64,000 bases of DNA from Bacteroidales bacterium (GTDB taxonomy: Bacteria; Bacteroidota; Bacteroidia; Bacteroidales; Salinivirgaceae). The notes under the pieces were generated by a model, which was not told the DNA's origin, made no database searches, and worked only from the letters and a program-made list of their open reading frames with translations. The DNA is taken from contig JAAYQU010000046.1 in assembly GCA_012519055.1 (NCBI GenBank), positions 42,388 to 106,387 of the forward strand. The letters run 5' to 3'. A program made the translations under genes and the position numbers. Of this stretch, positions 1 to 10,595 are shown one piece after another (position 1 is the stretch's first letter; each line of letters begins with the position of its first letter).

Positions 1-338
1 CTGTGTGAATAACCTAAGTTAAGTTCCAGCATTTGTCCGTTAGCTTCTGCGCGAAAACCTACACCAACAAGCTCAAGCGTAATATTATAACCCTCTGAAA
101 CTCCAACCACCATGTTTTTTACAAGAGATCTTGTCAAACCATGTAATTCTCTATGTTGTTTGTTATCAGTCGGGCGAGTTACAACAACAGCATTATTCTC
201 AACTTTTATCTCCATTTCTGGATCAAATGATTGTTGAAGCTGTCCTTTCGGCCCCTTTACTGTAACATTGTTCGATTTATCAATGTTAACAGTAACTCCA
301 GCCGGAATATTTATCGGTAATTTACCTATCCGTGACAT
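1..338 (-). CDS. rplF: 50S ribosomal protein L6 (partial)
   Basis: L6 binds 23S rRNA near the factor-binding site at the base of the L7/L12 stalk. The start codon is at 336-338 and the product begins [12 protein letters not shown], a typical L6 N-terminus. The gene runs off the left edge, so only about 112 of the usual ~180 residues are visible, covering the first alpha/beta domain and the beginning of the second. It follows rpsH by 11 bp in the same direction, the normal spc-operon order. The missing C-terminus is due to the window boundary, not to truncation in the genome. Confidence 0.95.
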   Translation of the reverse strand, partial: MSRIGKLPINIPAGVTVNIDKSNNVTVKGPKGQLQQSFDPEMEIKVENNAVVVTRPTDNKQHRELHGLTRSLVKNMVVGVSEGYNITLELVGVGFRAEANGQMLELNLGYSH

Positions 339-349
339 TTTAATCTGTT

Positions 350-745
350 TTAATATACGTAACAAATAACTTCTCCGCCAACATTTTGTCGACGAGCTTC
401 TTTATCTGTAATCACTCCGTGTGAGGTTGACATTATAGCTATGCCTAATCCGTTAAGGACTCGTGGAATATCATCCACATTGACATACTTACGTAAACCT
501 GGTCTGCTAACACGTTGAATACTTTTAATAACCGGTTGTTTTGTGGAAGGGTTATATTTCAAAGCTATTTTAATTGTTCGATGAGTTGCATCAGGCTCTT
601 CGAACTTGTAATTTAAAATATAGCCTTGTTCATAAAGTATCTTTGTGATAGCTTTTCTCATATTTGAAGACGGTACTTCAAGGACTTTATGTTTTGCCAT
701 TGAAGCATTTCGTATTCTTGTTAAAAAATCGCCAATTACATCCAT
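350..745 (-). CDS. rpsH: 30S ribosomal protein S8
   Basis: S8 is a primary 16S rRNA-binding protein of the small-subunit platform and in E. coli also represses the spc operon. The 131-residue product has the usual length. It begins [14 protein letters not shown] and carries the C-terminal signature [13 protein letters not shown] followed by GGEVICYVY. It lies between rpsN and rplF in standard order, with 20 bp to the upstream gene. Nothing unusual was seen. Confidence 0.97.
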   Translation of the reverse strand: MDVIGDFLTRIRNASMAKHKVLEVPSSNMRKAITKILYEQGYILNYKFEEPDATHRTIKIALKYNPSTKQPVIKSIQRVSRPGLRKYVNVDDIPRVLNGLGIAIMSTSHGVITDKEARRQNVGGEVICYVY

Positions 746-765
746 TGTCTGTTGTTAATTAAAGT

Positions 766-1035
766 TTACCAACTTGCTTTTTTTACTCCGGGAATTAATC
801 CCTGATTTGCCATTTCGCGGAAGCATATACGACTAATACCAAATTGTCTCATATAACCTTTTGCTCTGCCAGTTAATTGACAGCTGTTGTGTAGTCTTAC
901 TGGTGAAGCATTTTTGGGTAATTTTTGCAATCCAACATAATCACCTGCTGCTTTTAATTCAGCACGTTTTTTTGCATATTTTTCGACAAGTTTAGCGCGT
1001 TTTCTTTCGCGTGCTTTCATTGATTCTTTTGCCAT
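766..1035 (-). CDS. rpsN: 30S ribosomal protein S14, zinc-independent type
   Basis: S14 sits in the head of the small subunit next to S3 and S10. This 89-residue copy is the long C-minus form: it lacks the paired CxxC motifs of the zinc-binding form and has instead [18 protein letters not shown] followed by the conserved FGISR and [10 protein letters not shown] end. It is separated from rplE by only 3 bp, which suggests translational coupling. Because it needs no zinc, its presence in the main operon means the core ribosome does not depend on a zinc-regulated S14 swap. Confidence 0.97.
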   Translation of the reverse strand: MAKESMKARERKRAKLVEKYAKKRAELKAAGDYVGLQKLPKNASPVRLHNSCQLTGRAKGYMRQFGISRICFREMANQGLIPGVKKASW

Positions 1036-1038
1036 AGC

Positions 1039-1596
1039 TTAATTCTTTTTTTCATTTTTAAATGGAATACCAAAAGCTTTAAGTAATGCATAAGCTTCTT
1101 CATCAGTTTCCGCTGTGGTGACAAAAGTTATGTCCATACCCATAATATGGTTTATTTTGTCGATGTCGATTTCGGGAAATATAATTTGCTCTGAAATTCC
1201 CAGAGTATAATTTCCACGTCCATCTAGTTTGCCTCCCACTCCTTGGAAGTCGCGGATTCTTGGTAAAGCTACACAAATTAATCTTTCTAAGAACTCGTAC
1301 ATTTGTTGACGCCGCAATGTTACCTTCACACCTATCGGCATTTTCTTACGTAGTTTGAAGTTTGAAATGTCTTTTCGCGATAGTGTAGGAACAGCTTTCT
1401 GTCCAGCTATAGCGGTCATTTCGTTAACTGCTGTGTCAATTAACTTACGGTCTGCAGTTGCTTTACCAACTCCTTGATTGAGAACAATCTTTTTCAAACG
1501 AGGTACTTGCATAACTGAGGTATATTTAAACTCAGATTTTAATGCAGGGATTATCTCCTCGTCATATTTTACTTTTAAATTTGGGACGTAAGCCAT
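1039..1596 (-). CDS. rplE: 50S ribosomal protein L5
   Basis: L5 binds 5S rRNA and forms part of the central protuberance, contacting S13 through an intersubunit bridge. The 185-residue length is typical. Family features include [15 protein letters not shown] near residue 40, the [13 protein letters not shown] segment, and the C-terminal [16 protein letters not shown]. The gene lies 2 bp after rplX and 3 bp before rpsN, so the three are tightly packed. Confidence 0.97.
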   Translation of the reverse strand: MAYVPNLKVKYDEEIIPALKSEFKYTSVMQVPRLKKIVLNQGVGKATADRKLIDTAVNEMTAIAGQKAVPTLSRKDISNFKLRKKMPIGVKVTLRRQQMYEFLERLICVALPRIRDFQGVGGKLDGRGNYTLGISEQIIFPEIDIDKINHIMGMDITFVTTAETDEEAYALLKAFGIPFKNEKKN

Positions 1597-1598
1597 TG

Positions 1599-1919
1599 TT
1601 AAATCTCCTCTCCTGATTTTTTCAAAAATCTAACTAATTTTCCTTTATCATTCAAACGACGACCCACTCTTGAGGGTTTGCCTGTTTTGGGATCTTCAGG
1701 TAGAAGGTTTGAAATATGAATAGAACCCTCTTTTTTGATAATCCCACCATTTGGATACTGGGCATTAGGTTTCGTATGTTTTGAAATCATGTTAACACCT
1801 TCAACTATTGCTCGCTCGTTTTTAACATCAATTTCAAGAACTTTACCTTTTTGTCCTTTTGAATTTCCTGATAGTACAACAACTATGTCGCCCTTCTTGA
1901 TATGTAATTTTTTTCGCAT
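1599..1919 (-). CDS. rplX: 50S ribosomal protein L24
   Basis: L24 is an assembly-initiator protein that binds the 5' domain of 23S rRNA near the exit tunnel. The 106-residue product opens with a KOW motif ([20 protein letters not shown]) and continues with the conserved [14 protein letters not shown] stretch. Length and order (after rplN, before rplE) are standard. Confidence 0.97.
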   Translation of the reverse strand: MRKKLHIKKGDIVVVLSGNSKGQKGKVLEIDVKNERAIVEGVNMISKHTKPNAQYPNGGIIKKEGSIHISNLLPEDPKTGKPSRVGRRLNDKGKLVRFLKKSGEEI

Positions 1920-1937
1920 TTCTAAAATGTTTTGCGG

Positions 1938-2303
1938 TTACAATACTTCAGGTGCCAAAGATACTATTTTCATGTATCCATCACGTAATTCTCTGGCAAC
2001 TGGTCCAAAAATGCGGGTTCCTCTAATTTCACCCGCAGGGTTCAACAATACACATGCATTGTCATCGAAGCGAATATAAGAGCCGTCGCTGCGTCTAACC
2101 TCTTTACGTGTTCTAACGACAACTGCTCTGGCTACTGATCCTTTTTTCACCTCGCTTAATGGCACTACATTTTTAACGGCTACTACTATGATATCACCGA
2201 TACTTGCGTATTTTTTCTTTGAGCCACCTGGTACATTTATACAAAGTACCTCTTTTGCTCCACTGTTATCAGCAACAGCAAGCCTTGATTCTTTCTGTAT
2301 CAT
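1938..2303 (-). CDS. rplN: 50S ribosomal protein L14
   Basis: L14 lies at the subunit interface and is the docking site for the silencing factor RsfS. The 121-residue product starts [18 protein letters not shown] and contains the family signature around [20 protein letters not shown], ending in VSLAPEVL. It lies directly after rpsQ (2 bp gap), the order seen in nearly all bacteria. Confidence 0.97.
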   Translation of the reverse strand: MIQKESRLAVADNSGAKEVLCINVPGGSKKKYASIGDIIVVAVKNVVPLSEVKKGSVARAVVVRTRKEVRRSDGSYIRFDDNACVLLNPAGEIRGTRIFGPVARELRDGYMKIVSLAPEVL

Positions 2304-2305
2304 GA

Positions 2306-2566
2306 TTACTTCGCTCTTTCAATTATTTCTACTAATCTCCAATTTTTGGTCTTGCTCAAAGGGCGTGTCTCCATGATTCTAACGGTGTCGCCGATATTGC
2401 ATTCGTTCTTTTCGTCATGCGCTTTTAGCTTCGTTGTAGCTTTGACGAATTTTTCGTAAATTGGATATTTTACTTTTCTTTCTACAGCCACAACAATAGA
2501 CTTATCCATTTTATTGCTGACCACTACACCGACTCTTTCCTTGCGTAGGTTTCTTTTATTTTCCAT
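2306..2566 (-). CDS. rpsQ: 30S ribosomal protein S17
   Basis: S17 is a primary 16S rRNA-binding OB-fold protein of the small subunit. The ATG at 2564-2566 gives an 86-residue product starting [17 protein letters not shown], the expected N-terminus. An upstream in-frame TTG would add only three residues and is unlikely to be used. The conserved [18 protein letters not shown] segment is present. It follows rpmC by 11 bp. Confidence 0.95.
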   Translation of the reverse strand: MENKRNLRKERVGVVVSNKMDKSIVVAVERKVKYPIYEKFVKATTKLKAHDEKNECNIGDTVRIMETRPLSKTKNWRLVEIIERAK

Positions 2567-2577
2567 CACACACAAAA

Positions 2578-2781
2578 TTAATTTGTTGTTTTAGTTAATT
2601 CTCGTTGTTGTAACTCGGTCATCAATCTTGCTATATCTTTTTTCAACAAATTAATTTGCATCGGATTATCTAACGGCGATACTGCGTGATTGATTCTCAA
2701 TTGAGTTAATGTGCTTTTGAGATCTTGTATGCGTTCTCTCAAATCTTTATCGTTTAATTCTCGTACTTCTGACATTTTCAT
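2578..2781 (-). CDS. rpmC: 50S ribosomal protein L29
   Basis: L29 sits beside L23 at the exit of the nascent-chain tunnel, where trigger factor and SRP dock. The 67-residue product is two long helices, with the family segment [22 protein letters not shown] in its middle. A near-upstream ATG at residue 1 (MKMSEVREL) is used here; starting at Met3 would also fit. Order rplP-rpmC-rpsQ is standard. Confidence 0.95.
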   Translation of the reverse strand: MKMSEVRELNDKDLRERIQDLKSTLTQLRINHAVSPLDNPMQINLLKKDIARLMTELQQRELTKTTN

Positions 2782-2795
2782 ATCTCTATCCTTTC

Positions 2796-3218
2796 TTAAT
2801 TTTCATGATAGTCTGAACGAACAATAAAGCGAGTTTTAACCGGTAATTTTTGTGCGGCTAAACGCAATGCTTCTTTAGCGACATCCAAAGGTACACCTTC
2901 TGCTTCAATAATAATGCGTCCGGGTGTAACTGGAGCGACAAATCCTTCTGGAGCACCTTTCCCCTTACCCATACGAACCTCAGCAGGTTTTTTAGTAATA
3001 GGCTTGTCTGGGAAGATTCTTATCCAGATTTGTCCTTGACGTTGCATATAACGAGTAACAGCAACCCTTGCTGCTTCTATTTGGCGTCCATCAATCCATG
3101 CATTTTCGAGTGTTTTTATTCCAAATGACCCAAAAGCAAGTTGATTTCCTCTTTGTGCGTTTCCTTTCATTCGTCCTTTCTGACTACGACGGAACTTTGT
3201 TTTCTTAGGTTGTAACAT
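2796..3218 (-). CDS. rplP: 50S ribosomal protein L16
   Basis: L16 organises the A-site region of the peptidyl transferase centre and is among the last proteins to join the subunit. The 140-residue product starts [19 protein letters not shown]. It also has the conserved [20 protein letters not shown] and [10 protein letters not shown] segments. It lies between rpsC and rpmC as usual. Confidence 0.97.
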   Translation of the reverse strand: MLQPKKTKFRRSQKGRMKGNAQRGNQLAFGSFGIKTLENAWIDGRQIEAARVAVTRYMQRQGQIWIRIFPDKPITKKPAEVRMGKGKGAPEGFVAPVTPGRIIIEAEGVPLDVAKEALRLAAQKLPVKTRFIVRSDYHEN

Positions 3219-3243
3219 TGTTTTATCTCCCTAATTTGTAAGG

Positions 3244-3951
3244 TTATCTTCGCTTTCTACGGAATCCTCTTGTTGGTTTTGCGCTCGTTGGACTTGATTG
3301 TCTTGCATTTGGCGACAAATCACGTTTTCCGTACACTTCACCTTTGAAAATCCATACTTTAATGCCCATTAGACCAAACTTGGTTTGTGCTTCACCTAAA
3401 TTATAGTCAATATCAGCACGTAATGTGTGCAATGGAATACGTCCTTCTTTGTATGTTTCAGAGCGTGCCATTTCTGCACCACCAATGCGTCCAGATAATG
3501 TAACTTTTACGCCTTTTGCACCTACTCTCATACTTGAAGCAATAGCTGTTTTAATTGCTCTTCTGTATGATACACGACCTTCAAGTTGACGTGCAATATT
3601 ATGGCTAACCAAAGTTGCGTCCATTTCGGGGCGTTTAATCTCAAAGATATTGATTTGAACATCCTTGCCTGTAAGTGTTTTCAATTCCTCTTTGAGCTTA
3701 TCAACTTCTTGTCCGCCTACACCAATAATTATACCAGGTCTTGCTGTGTGTATGGTAATTGTAACGAGTTTTAACGTTCTCTCAATTACAATTCTTGACA
3801 CACTTGCTTTAGCAAGTCTAGTTTGCAGGTATGTGCGAATTTTCTTATCTTCTACAAGCTTATCGGCATAGTTATTACCACCGTACCAATTGGAATCCCA
3901 TCCTCTGATGATTCCTAAGCGATTTCCTATAGGATTTGTTTTTTGTCCCAT
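3244..3951 (-). CDS. rpsC: 30S ribosomal protein S3
   Basis: S3 lines the mRNA entry tunnel and contributes helicase activity against structured mRNA. The 235-residue product begins [14 protein letters not shown]. An N-terminal KH domain holds the [16 protein letters not shown] loop near residue 70, and a C-terminal domain holds the [13 protein letters not shown] signature. The C-terminus ends in a basic tail typical of the family. It follows rplV by 6 bp. Confidence 0.97.
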   Translation of the reverse strand: MGQKTNPIGNRLGIIRGWDSNWYGGNNYADKLVEDKKIRTYLQTRLAKASVSRIVIERTLKLVTITIHTARPGIIIGVGGQEVDKLKEELKTLTGKDVQINIFEIKRPEMDATLVSHNIARQLEGRVSYRRAIKTAIASSMRVGAKGVKVTLSGRIGGAEMARSETYKEGRIPLHTLRADIDYNLGEAQTKFGLMGIKVWIFKGEVYGKRDLSPNARQSSPTSAKPTRGFRRKRR

Positions 3952-3957
3952 TGAATT

Positions 3958-4365
3958 TTAGTTTTCTATTGTATTAAGGCTGCCCAATACGATTGTAACA
4001 TGATTTGAACGCTTGCGAATTCGATATGCACGTCCTTGCGGTGCTGGTCTCAATCTCTTAAGCATTCTAGCTGAATCAACATATGCTTCTTTTACATATA
4101 AGCCTGCTTCTTCAATTCTTGCTCCTTGATTTTTATTTTGCCAATTAGAAATAGCCGACATAAGTAATTTTTCAACTCTTCTGGCTGCTTCCTTTTGCGT
4201 AAATTGCAAAATATCAAGTGCTTTGTTAACTTCTTTTCCTCGAATTAAATCGACTACTAATCTCATTTTTCTTGGAGAAGTTGGGCAATCTTTAAGAGAT
4301 GCAAATGCTTTTTGCTTATTTGCCTCTTTTCTTTCTTGTGCTTTTATACGTTTTCTTGCACCCAT
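3958..4365 (-). CDS. rplV: 50S ribosomal protein L22
   Basis: L22 reaches into the nascent-peptide tunnel through a long beta hairpin that forms part of the macrolide-sensitive constriction. The 135-residue product has the L22 core [17 protein letters not shown] and the hairpin region [20 protein letters not shown] near the C-terminus. A ~20-residue basic N-terminal extension precedes the core, common in Bacteroidetes. Confidence 0.96.
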   Translation of the reverse strand: MGARKRIKAQERKEANKQKAFASLKDCPTSPRKMRLVVDLIRGKEVNKALDILQFTQKEAARRVEKLLMSAISNWQNKNQGARIEEAGLYVKEAYVDSARMLKRLRPAPQGRAYRIRKRSNHVTIVLGSLNTIEN

Positions 4366-4384
4366 TATTCCTCAGTTTTACATG

Positions 4385-4654
4385 TTATTTATTTTTCTTA
4401 CCAGCATGTCCTCTGAAGATACGAGTAGGCGCAAACTCTCCTAGTTTATGTCCTACCATATTTTCTGTAATGTACACAGGTATAAACTTATTCCCATTGT
4501 GAACGGCAACAGTATGACCTACAAAATCGGGAGAAATCATTGATGCTCTTGACCAGCTTTTAACAACTTGTTTTTTGTTATTAGCATTCATTTCAAGAAT
4601 TCTTTTCTCTAATTTGTAGTCAATATAGGGTCCTTTTTTTAATGAACGACTCAT
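4385..4654 (-). CDS. rpsS: 30S ribosomal protein S19
   Basis: S19 lies in the small-subunit head and forms a complex with S13 near the A-site tRNA. The 89-residue product starts [15 protein letters not shown] and carries the signature [20 protein letters not shown] followed by FAPTR. Length and order (rplB-rpsS-rplV) are standard. Confidence 0.97.
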   Translation of the reverse strand: MSRSLKKGPYIDYKLEKRILEMNANNKKQVVKSWSRASMISPDFVGHTVAVHNGNKFIPVYITENMVGHKLGEFAPTRIFRGHAGKKNK

Positions 4655-4675
4655 AATATCAATAGTTTATCTGTT

Positions 4676-5500
4676 CTATTTTTTTCTACGCTCCAAAATG
4701 TAACGACTTGAAGCTTTTTTCGGATCACGAGTTCTATATCCTTTAGACATTAAACCTTTACGCGATCTTGGATGCCCACCACTGGCACGTCCTTCTCCAC
4801 CGCCCATTGGGTGGTCAACCGGGTTCATAGCTACACCACGAACACGGGGTTTGCGTCCTAACCAACGACTACGACCTGCTTTACCTGATACTTCAAGGGC
4901 ATGGTCAGGATTTGATACAGAGCCGATAGTTGCTTTACAACTTGTAAGGACAAGTCTGGTTTCGCCCGAAGGCAATTTAATAATAGCATATTTACCGTCA
5001 CGGCTTGTGAGTTGAGCATGTGACCCTGCACTACGTGCTAAGCTGGCTCCTCTACCAGGGGTTAGCTCAATGTTATGAATAATTAATCCTAATGGAATTT
5101 CAGACAAATAAAGGGTATTGCCTATTTCTGGGCTTACTCCGTACCCTGATTCAATTTTCTGTCCTACTTGTAATCCATGAGGAGCAATAATGTAACGTTT
5201 TTCTCCATCAGCATAAACAACTAATGCAATCCTTGCCGAACGGTTTGGATCGTATTCAATTGTTTTGACAGTAGCGACCATATTTTCTTTCTCACGTTTG
5301 AAATCAATAATGCGATACTGTCTCTTGTGACCTCCACCTCTATTTCTCACTGTCATCTTACCGGTGTTGTTACGACCACCAGAACTTTTGAGGCTTTTCA
5401 ACAGTGATTTCTCAGGTGTTTTTGTGGTAATACTTTCAAAATTGCTTACCACTTTGTGTCTTTGTCCCGGTGTTACCGGTTTTAATTTTCTTACACCCAT
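4676..5500 (-). CDS. rplB: 50S ribosomal protein L2
   Basis: L2 is essential for subunit association and for the peptidyl transferase centre. The 274-residue product has the conserved C-terminal [13 protein letters not shown] motif, whose histidine is the residue implicated in peptidyl transfer in E. coli (His229). The OB-fold region carries [16 protein letters not shown]. The N-terminus [15 protein letters not shown] is typical for Bacteroidetes. Order rplW-rplB-rpsS is standard. Confidence 0.97.
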   Translation of the reverse strand: MGVRKLKPVTPGQRHKVVSNFESITTKTPEKSLLKSLKSSGGRNNTGKMTVRNRGGGHKRQYRIIDFKREKENMVATVKTIEYDPNRSARIALVVYADGEKRYIIAPHGLQVGQKIESGYGVSPEIGNTLYLSEIPLGLIIHNIELTPGRGASLARSAGSHAQLTSRDGKYAIIKLPSGETRLVLTSCKATIGSVSNPDHALEVSGKAGRSRWLGRKPRVRGVAMNPVDHPMGGGEGRASGGHPRSRKGLMSKGYRTRDPKKASSRYILERRKK

Positions 5501-5509
5501 TGTTGTTGA

Positions 5510-5800
5510 TTAAATATTACTGTAAAAATCAATTGTGTGACCCTCTTTAAGTGTAACAATTGCTTTTTTAAAAGCATTTGTTTTTCCATAAATTACGCCA
5601 CTTTTGGTGTTTCGTGCTCGCGTCTTACCTCCGTAAACCGATGTATTAATACTCTCGATTTTTACATTGTACATTTTTTCGATTTCTCTACGAATCTCAG
5701 GCTTTGTAGCGTTCTTACTTACAACAAAACCTACTCGATTGAATTTTTCACTAATCTCAGTCATTCTTTCTGTGATAAGTGGTTTAATAATAATGCTCAT
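5510..5800 (-). CDS. rplW: 50S ribosomal protein L23
   Basis: L23 surrounds the tunnel exit and is the main docking point for trigger factor and SRP. The 96-residue product starts MSIIIKPLITERMTE. Residues TKPEIRREIEKMYNVKIES and the following basic loop (GGKTRARNTKSG) are characteristic of the family. It follows rplD by 11 bp. Confidence 0.96.
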   Translation of the reverse strand: MSIIIKPLITERMTEISEKFNRVGFVVSKNATKPEIRREIEKMYNVKIESINTSVYGGKTRARNTKSGVIYGKTNAFKKAIVTLKEGHTIDFYSNI

Positions 5801-5811
5801 TTTCTTTGGTT

Positions 5812-6444
5812 TTATTGTTTGTTAAACATTGATTCTACATTTTTAATACTACTTTCTGTAAAAACTAAAGTTTTTGCATTAAGTATATTGTATGTAATCA
5901 AACCATTGTTTGTTACTACTTTAGCATTCCTGATATTTCGCGCCGAACGTATAATGTTTTGGTTTACGTCAGGAAGCACCATTAAGGATTTCTGATTTTC
6001 GATTTTTAAGTTGCTAAGAATTGCAACGTATTCTTTTGTTTTTGGAGCTTCTAACGTGAAGTCCTCAATAACGATAACTTGTCCGTTCTTAGCTTTGTAA
6101 CTTAATGAAGATATTCTCGCCAATCGTTTTAGTTTTTTGTTTAATTTAAAACGATAACTACGAGGTCTTGGTCCGAATACAGTTCCACCTGATGCGAATA
6201 ACGGAGATTTTAAAGAACCTGCACGGGCTCCTCCGGTACCTTTTTGACGCTTAATCTTACGTGTACTTCCTGCAACTTCACCTCTTTCTTTTGTTTTGTG
6301 CGTACCTTGTCTTTGATTAGCAAGATATTGTTTTACATCGAGATAAATTGCGTGATCATTTGGCTCTATGCCAAAGATTTCTTCACTTAACTGAACTTTA
6401 CGTCCGGTATCTTTTCCTTCGATATTATAAACACTTAGTTCCAT
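5812..6444 (-). CDS. rplD: 50S ribosomal protein L4
   Basis: L4 is an assembly protein whose extended loop forms the tunnel constriction together with L22. The 210-residue product contains the tunnel loop with [19 protein letters not shown] and [15 protein letters not shown] near residues 65-105. Its ATG overlaps the stop of rplC by one base (TAATG), which indicates translational coupling. No autoregulatory leader like that of the E. coli S10 operon was recognised. Confidence 0.97.
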   Translation of the reverse strand: MELSVYNIEGKDTGRKVQLSEEIFGIEPNDHAIYLDVKQYLANQRQGTHKTKERGEVAGSTRKIKRQKGTGGARAGSLKSPLFASGGTVFGPRPRSYRFKLNKKLKRLARISSLSYKAKNGQVIVIEDFTLEAPKTKEYVAILSNLKIENQKSLMVLPDVNQNIIRSARNIRNAKVVTNNGLITYNILNAKTLVFTESSIKNVESMFNKQ

Positions 6445-7061
6445 TAGTCTTCAATAATTAAGTATTGTCCTTTTGCTCCTGGTACCGAACCTTTAACTAA
6501 AAGTAGATTGCTTTCTGGGATAATTTTAACGATTCGAAGGTCAATCATTTTAACTCGATTACCTCCTGTTTGCCCAGCCATTCGCTTCCCTTTAAAAACG
6601 CGTGAGGGAGTGGATGCAGCTCCGATTGAACCGGGTGCTCTTAGACGATTGTGTTGACCATGTGTTGATTCGCCAACACCGCCATATCCGTGGCGTTTCA
6701 TTACGCCTTGGAATCCTTTCCCTTTCGATATTCCCACCACATCAACCCAATAGCTGTCTGTGAAAATATCGACTGTCAATACATCACCGGGTTTAAGCTC
6801 TTGCTCAAAATCCTGAAATTCAGCTAATTTGTGATAAGGATTTACTCCGGCTTTCTTAAAATGTCCAAGCATTGGTTTTGTAACATTCTTTTCAGATGTT
6901 TCGATAAAACCAAGCTGATAAGCGCTATAACCATCTTTTTCGACGGTCTTAACTTGTGTGACAACACAAGGGCCCGCTTCGATGACGGTGCATGGGATAT
7001 TTTTCCCCTCGGCACTGAACACCGATGTCATTCCAATTTTTTTTCCAATTAGTCCTGCCAT
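6444..7061 (-). CDS. rplC: 50S ribosomal protein L3
   Basis: L3 is an early assembly protein that reaches the peptidyl transferase centre. The 205-residue product begins [15 protein letters not shown] and has the conserved [15 protein letters not shown] and [20 protein letters not shown] segments. It overlaps rplD by one base and follows rpsJ by 6 bp, consistent with one transcript. Confidence 0.97.
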   Translation of the reverse strand: MAGLIGKKIGMTSVFSAEGKNIPCTVIEAGPCVVTQVKTVEKDGYSAYQLGFIETSEKNVTKPMLGHFKKAGVNPYHKLAEFQDFEQELKPGDVLTVDIFTDSYWVDVVGISKGKGFQGVMKRHGYGGVGESTHGQHNRLRAPGSIGAASTPSRVFKGKRMAGQTGGNRVKMIDLRIVKIIPESNLLLVKGSVPGAKGQYLIIED

Positions 7062-7067
7062 TTTTTA

Positions 7068-7373
7068 TCAGACTTTAATTTCAACTTCTACACCACTTGG
7101 CAACTCAAGTTTCATAAGCGCGTCAATAGTTTTAGCCGTTGAGCTATAAATATCTAATAGGCGTTTGTGTGAATTTAACTCAAATTGCTCACGTGATTTT
7201 TTATTAACAAATGTTGATCGCAAAACTGTAAAAATTCTTTTGTGAGTTGGGAGTGGGATCGGACCACTAACAACTGCACCTGTAGCCTTCACTGTTTTAA
7301 CAATCTTTTCTGCTGACTTGTCGACCAAATTATGGTCATAAGATTTCAGTTTAATACGAATTTTTTGGTTCAT
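7068..7373 (-). CDS. rpsJ: 30S ribosomal protein S10 (NusE)
   Basis: S10 lies in the small-subunit head. As NusE it also links NusG and RNA polymerase to the ribosome. The 101-residue product has the family core [18 protein letters not shown] and the HKRLLDI segment. Here it directly follows fusA (9 bp), joining the str and S10 clusters into one array without a tuf gene in between, the arrangement known from Bacteroidetes. Confidence 0.97.
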   Translation of the reverse strand: MNQKIRIKLKSYDHNLVDKSAEKIVKTVKATGAVVSGPIPLPTHKRIFTVLRSTFVNKKSREQFELNSHKRLLDIYSSTAKTIDALMKLELPSGVEVEIKV

Positions 7374-7382
7374 AATAGTTTG

Positions 7383-9494
7383 TTATAACAAATCTGTTCT
7401 TCCTTTAACTTTTTCTAATACATTCAAAGCAATATTTTTTGGCACTATATCGTAATGAGAAAACTCCATTGCGTACGATGCGCGTCCTGATGAGAGTGTT
7501 CTTAATACTGTTACGTAACCAAAATTTTCAGCTAGTGGCACTAGTGCTTTGATAACTCTGTCGCCACTCTTTTCATCCATACCACTAATAGTTCCACGAC
7601 GTTTATTAATATCACCAATAATATCACCCATATACTCTTCGGGTGTTGTTACTTCTACTGACATTATTGGCTCTAACAAAAGTGGAGACGCTTTGCGGGT
7701 TGCTTCTCTAAATGCAAATTTTGCACAAAGCTCAAATGATAGTTGGTCTGAATCAACCGGGTGATATGAACCATCTATCAAGGTAACTTTCATATTATCG
7801 AGTGCATATCCTGCAAGGGGTCCGTTTTGCATGGCTTCTTTAAATCCCTTTTCGACTGAGGGTATATATTCACGCGGAATATTTCCGCCTTTTACTTCGT
7901 CAATAAATTGTAATCCTGTCTGTCCTTCATCTGCCGGCTCGATTCTTACAATAATATCTGCAAACTTACCTCGTCCACCTGTTTGTTTTTTAAACACTTC
8001 GCGGTGCTCTACGGCTTTTGTTATGGATTCTTTATATTTAACCATTGGCGCACCTTGATTGCATTCTACCTTAAATTCACGTAGCAGACGATCAATAATT
8101 ATTTCAAGATGCAACTCTCCCATTCCACTAATAACTACCTGACCTGAATCCTGATCAGTATGTACATTGAAAGTTGGGTCTTCTTCCATCAACTTTGAAA
8201 GTGCATTATCCATTTTGTCAGAGTCAGCCTGCGTTTTAGGCTCAATAGCCACATCTATTACAGGATCAGGAAACTCCATTTTTTCAAGAACTATTGGCTT
8301 GTCAGGATCGCAAAGTGTATCTCCTGTACGTATGTTTTTAAGTCCAACAACAGCACATATATCGCCCGTACCAATTACATCCATAGGATTTTGTTTGCTG
8401 GCATGCATCTGAAAAAGTCTTGAAATCCTCTCTTTTTTTCCAGTTCTCGTGTTAAGAACATTCATTCCTGTTTCCAAAACTCCAGAATAGACTCTTACGT
8501 AACACAATCTTCCTACATATGGATCGGTTGCCACCTTTACGGCCAGAGCACTTAGTGGCTCTTCTTCGGATGGTTTACGTTCGATAACTTTATCAGGGTT
8601 ATCTAACATTGTTCCTTGTACTGCGTCAATGTCGACAGGACTTGGCAAATAAGCGCAAACAGCATCTAAAAGGCGTTGAATTCCTTTGTTTTTAAATGCT
8701 GCTCCGCACATTACGGGCACCATAACTCGAGCAATTGTTGCTTTTCTCAGTGCCGCACGCATCTCTTCAGCTGTAATCGCTTCCGGATCTTCAAGATATC
8801 TCTCAAGTATTTTATCATCAGCTTCGGCAATTGCTTCAACCATTATATGACGATATTCATTTACCTGATCCATTAAATCAGCCGGAATATCTATATAATT
8901 ATAATTTGTCGTGCCGGTTTCATCGTCATACCACTGTATTGCTCTTTTTTCTACCAAATCGACAACACCTCTGAATGTGTCTTCAACACCAATAGGGATT
9001 TGTATTGCAACTGCGTTAGCTTTCAAGCGGTCGCGCATTTGTTGTATAACGTTGAAATAGTCTGCTCCTACGCGATCCATTTTGTTTACAAATGCAATCC
9101 GAGGAACATTGTATTTATTTGCTTGTCTCCAAACAGTTTCTGACTGTGGCTGTACGCCTCCAACTGCGCAGTAAACTGCTATGGCTCCATCTAAAACCCT
9201 GAGATATCGCTCTACTTCGACAGTAAAATCGACGTGTCCAGGAGTGTCTATTATATTTATTTTGTATTGAGTATCTTGATATTTCCAATATGTTGTTGTC
9301 GCTGCCGAAGCTATTGTAATGCCTCTCTCCTGCTCTTGCTCCATAAAATCCATGGTGGCAGCTCCATCATGTACTTCACCCATACGATGAGTCTTACCCG
9401 TGTAGAATAAAATCCTCTCGGTAGTCGTAGTCTTACCGGCATCAATGTGTGCCATAATGCCGATGTTACGGGTTAAGTTTAAATTGGAACTCAT
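7383..9494 (-). CDS. fusA: elongation factor G
   Basis: EF-G is the GTPase that drives tRNA-mRNA translocation and, with RRF, ribosome recycling. The 703-residue length is typical. The P-loop [12 protein letters not shown] is at residues 15-26, the G2 region is RGITIASAA, the G3 motif DTPGHVDF and the G4 motif NKMD. Domains II-V follow, with the domain IV region around [18 protein letters not shown]. It lies between rpsG and rpsJ on the same strand. A second EF-G-like paralogue may exist elsewhere, but this operon copy is expected to be the main factor. Confidence 0.97.
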   Translation of the reverse strand: MSSNLNLTRNIGIMAHIDAGKTTTTERILFYTGKTHRMGEVHDGAATMDFMEQEQERGITIASAATTTYWKYQDTQYKINIIDTPGHVDFTVEVERYLRVLDGAIAVYCAVGGVQPQSETVWRQANKYNVPRIAFVNKMDRVGADYFNVIQQMRDRLKANAVAIQIPIGVEDTFRGVVDLVEKRAIQWYDDETGTTNYNYIDIPADLMDQVNEYRHIMVEAIAEADDKILERYLEDPEAITAEEMRAALRKATIARVMVPVMCGAAFKNKGIQRLLDAVCAYLPSPVDIDAVQGTMLDNPDKVIERKPSEEEPLSALAVKVATDPYVGRLCYVRVYSGVLETGMNVLNTRTGKKERISRLFQMHASKQNPMDVIGTGDICAVVGLKNIRTGDTLCDPDKPIVLEKMEFPDPVIDVAIEPKTQADSDKMDNALSKLMEEDPTFNVHTDQDSGQVVISGMGELHLEIIIDRLLREFKVECNQGAPMVKYKESITKAVEHREVFKKQTGGRGKFADIIVRIEPADEGQTGLQFIDEVKGGNIPREYIPSVEKGFKEAMQNGPLAGYALDNMKVTLIDGSYHPVDSDQLSFELCAKFAFREATRKASPLLLEPIMSVEVTTPEEYMGDIIGDINKRRGTISGMDEKSGDRVIKALVPLAENFGYVTVLRTLSSGRASYAMEFSHYDIVPKNIALNVLEKVKGRTDLL

Positions 9495-9520
9495 GGGTTA
9501 TCTGTGTACTTCTTTATAAT

Positions 9521-9997
9521 CTAAAATCTGAAATGTGAGAATGCTTTATTAGCTTCTGCCATTCTATGTGTGTCTTCTTTCCTTTTGAATGCTCCACCTT
9601 CGTTATTGTATGCGGCTAAAATTTCAGCTGCAAGTTTGTCTGCCATAGAGCGTCCTGCGCGTTTTCTGGCAAATTGTATCATATTTTTTACGCTGATAGC
9701 TACTTTACGAGATTCACGTATTTCCATTGGTATTTGGAAAGTGGCTCCACCAACACGGCGACTTTTTACCTCAACTTGTGGAGTAATATTTTCTAAGGCT
9801 TTTTGCCAAATTTCGAACGATGATAATTCGATGTTTCCTTTTTTCTTTTCAACTATATCAAGTGCTTCGTAGAAAATAGCGAAAGATAGATTTTTTTTAC
9901 CTCTCATCATTAAGTCGTTGACAAATCGTGTAACTTGTGTGCTGTTATACTTTGGATCTGGCAACAATTCTCTTTTCTTAGGTGTTGATTTTCTCAT
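9521..9997 (-). CDS. rpsG: 30S ribosomal protein S7
   Basis: S7 starts assembly of the small-subunit head and contacts E-site tRNA. The 158-residue product begins [19 protein letters not shown] and has the conserved [14 protein letters not shown] motif and the C-terminal [18 protein letters not shown]. It lies 16 bp downstream of rpsL, the standard str order. Confidence 0.97.
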   Translation of the reverse strand: MRKSTPKKRELLPDPKYNSTQVTRFVNDLMMRGKKNLSFAIFYEALDIVEKKKGNIELSSFEIWQKALENITPQVEVKSRRVGGATFQIPMEIRESRKVAISVKNMIQFARKRAGRSMADKLAAEILAAYNNEGGAFKRKEDTHRMAEANKAFSHFRF

Positions 9998-10013
9998 TGC
10001 TCTTTGCGATTAA

Positions 10014-10397
10014 TTATTTTTTTGTTGCTTTTGGTTTCTTTGTACCATATCTTGAACGTCTTTGTTTGCGTCCTTCTACACCTGAAGTGTCTAATGCTCC
10101 ACGAACAATGTGATAGCGTACACCTGGTAGGTCTTTAACACGACCTCCACAAATGAGAACTATCGAGTGCTCTTGTAAGTTGTGTCCTTCGCCTGGAATG
10201 TAGGCGTTGACCTCTTTACCGTTAGTTAAACGTACTCTGGCAACTTTACGCATTGCAGAGTTTGGTTTTTTAGGCGTTGTTGTATATACACGTGTACATA
10301 CTCCACGACGTTGCGGACAAGAGTCTAAAGCCGGAGCTTTACTCTTTTTCTCTATTGTCTTACGCCCTTTACGTACTAGTTGTTGTATTGTTGGCAT
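10014..10397 (-). CDS. rpsL: 30S ribosomal protein S12
   Basis: S12 sits at the decoding centre and controls accuracy. The 127-residue product holds both classical streptomycin-sensitivity lysines, in [11 protein letters not shown] and in [12 protein letters not shown], so no classical resistance substitution is present. The Asp following the second Lys is the residue methylthiolated by RimO in E. coli. It is the first gene of the merged str-S10 array and has a strong promoter about 50 bp upstream. Confidence 0.97.
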   Translation of the reverse strand: MPTIQQLVRKGRKTIEKKSKAPALDSCPQRRGVCTRVYTTTPKKPNSAMRKVARVRLTNGKEVNAYIPGEGHNLQEHSIVLICGGRVKDLPGVRYHIVRGALDTSGVEGRKQRRSRYGTKKPKATKK

Positions 10398-10446
10398 AGT
10401 TTGCTTATTATAAATATTTTCAATATATTTTTTACAAATCGGACTG

Positions 10447-10477
10447 CAAAAGTAGAAACTTTTTCTCTATCTACAAA
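10447..10477 (-). promoter_or_regulatory. promoter of the str-S10 ribosomal array
   Basis: Read on the minus strand, a TTTG -33 element (10474-10477) is followed after 19 nt by TACTTTTG (10447-10454), an exact match to the Bacteroidetes -7 consensus TAnnTTTG. The expected start of transcription near 10440 would leave a leader of about 40 nt before rpsL. This is the only clear promoter seen for the 20 genes downstream. Confidence 0.7.
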
Positions 10478-10595
10478 ATTTATTTGTTTTTTTTGCAAAA
10501 AACCGATTAAATTGTAATATACCGCAATGAATAAAAATACAATTTTATTTTAAAGAAAAAACGAGACTTCCTCTATCAAGTATTAGGCCAAAAGA

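Noticed and set aside
5537..5995. A 152-codon open frame on the plus strand
   Set aside because: It lies antisense to rplW and rplD, both unmistakable ribosomal genes; its Phe/Cys-rich product is a reading-frame shadow.
4676..10397. Missing tuf gene between fusA and rpsJ read as a deletion
   Set aside because: Absence of tuf from the str cluster is the normal arrangement in Bacteroidetes.
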